Assembly: GCA_937625935.1 (NCBI GenBank)
Contig: OW569348.1
Span: 248,001 to 312,000 of the forward strand
Length of the DNA stretch: 64,000 nucleotides
Reading direction: 5' to 3'
From: Tetramitus jugosus
Lineage: Eukaryota; Heterolobosea; Eutetramitea; Acrasida; Vahlkampfiidae
Position 1 is the stretch's first letter; the number at the start of each line of letters is the position of its first letter. Under the pieces are notes generated by a model that saw only the letters and a program-made list of their open reading frames with translations, was not told the origin of the DNA and ran no database searches. This document shows positions 63,413-64,000 of the stretch, piece by piece. The position numbers and the translations under genes were made by a program.

Positions 63413-64000
63413 TTTTTGTTTTTTAATACAACTCAGTTGCTCTTTATTGGTTCGTCAGCTTTCTTAGTGTTTCAATGCATGTTCTTCCGGGGACGCTCGA
63501 AGAGCGTTACCACTATTTACAGTCTTTCGATTGCTGGTAGAGTGTGTGCATCGTACGGATACAACGACTCTTCACCCAGCTCACAAAACTGCGTGCTTTG
63601 CGATGGACTGGTTCCTGCTACATCCCATATTTAACCAACGAGTCCATTACTTAATCAAGAGCCTCGCTTTCGATGCCCACATCCCACAGAGGTACTCCTT
63701 GCTCGTCGTCCTGCGTGTCGGCCAGAGATACCCGTTCCTGAAATTCACCTTGTCGAATCACAAGTTGACAGTTTTCAGCCAGGAGACCCTACTGGTCAGT
63801 AGCCTTGTGTACAGTTTCGCTAGGCAGCTAAGCAGGCTAATTGGCCTATAATTGTCCAGGTTATTCCAGTCGCCCTTCTTGTACGCTGGTATGATGATGC
63901 TGCGCTTCCATTGGAAGTGATAATACGGAAGAACTGAGAAAGTATCACGGATCGGTTTTGAGTGATGCCATTCGTTCCACTGTGCGAGGTGTATCCTACT
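63413..64000 (-). mobile_element. Decayed LINE (non-LTR retrotransposon) fragment with reverse-transcriptase motif
   Basis: Read on the minus strand from the right edge. A frame starting inside the window encodes the start of a reverse-transcriptase domain with the classic order RSIIIPAYKKGDW, NNLDNYRPISLL and SCLAKLYTRLLTSRV (about 63815-63940), i.e. motifs 0-2 of LINE RTs. It then meets a stop or needs a one-base frameshift to continue (LAENCQ...), and ends soon after, so most of the RT is missing. Downstream are the hairpin (63493-63507), the AATAAAGAGCAAC block and an A-run (plus-strand T-run 63413-63424). The shared tail links it to the element beside tRNA-Trp. Its 5' side lies beyond the window. 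Confidence 0.85.
63493..63507 (-). repeat. Hairpin shared with the tRNA-Trp-adjacent element
   Basis: ACGCTC, loop GAA, GAGCGT. It is identical to the core of the 8482-8504 hairpin, at a similar distance from the poly(A) end. Confidence 0.75.

Overview
This is a 64-kb piece of a compact nuclear genome from a protist. Genes are 50-600 bp apart, on both strands, and several start head-to-head. Most lack introns; eleven or twelve carry short GT-AG introns, mostly 35-160 nt with GTATGT/GTAAGT donors. Base composition is moderately AT-rich, with CAA/ACA/TCA trinucleotide runs coding for Gln/Thr/Ser tracts. The gene set (katanin, FAM161, Rab3GAP2, a plasmalogen desaturase, a secreted NlpC/P60 hydrolase, a kinase-CYTH fusion, many Rho-type signalling parts) fits a free-living amoeboflagellate. 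Heterolobosea, and Naegleria in particular, is my best guess; this is inference from style, not a database match.

Layout. 1-9 kb: tail of an unknown gene, TRAPPC1, a candidate complex I 21-kDa-type subunit, a RhoGEF, an unknown helical protein, a VWA protein, a retroelement remnant, and tRNA-Trp. 9-15 kb: a ZIF-like MFS transporter, a small Thr-rich protein, a degenerate hemerythrin-like bundle, tRNA-Val, a second retroelement remnant, then a GON7-like protein next to a mitochondrial CDK5RAP1/MiaB methylthiotransferase. 15-31 kb: PC4/KELP coactivator, a P-loop kinase-CYTH protein, a Gln-rich repeat protein, a divergent Sen1-like helicase with altered ATPase motifs, condensin SMC4, a divergent pair of an unknown protein and FAM161, and RPL11. 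31-47 kb: a coiled-coil protein, an F-box/Rho-like GTPase fusion, a small Tim chaperone, Rab3GAP2, a TMEM42-like transporter, a TPR-IQ protein, plasmanylethanolamine desaturase, and secreted NlpC/P60. 47-64 kb: katanin p60, acyl-CoA oxidase, an orphan, a BTB protein, VID27, cytosolic HSP70 with heat-shock elements, a tail-anchored UBE2J E2, an EF-hand protein, an endonuclease/phosphatase-family protein, and a decayed LINE reverse transcriptase at the right edge.

Themes. Many genes serve membrane traffic and small GTPases (TRAPPC1, Rab3GAP2, RhoGEF, F-box-GTPase), microtubules and centrioles (katanin, FAM161), and tRNA position-37 modification (GON7-like, CDK5RAP1). The most unusual signal is two related retroelement remnants. 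Each lies on the 5' side of a tRNA gene and points away from it. One of them shares its 3' hairpin and tail with the LINE fragment at the right edge. This suggests a tRNA-associated non-LTR retrotransposon family.

Start codons were set to the first ATG consistent with the frame. Spliced models were built by hand from GT-AG sites and reading-frame continuity.
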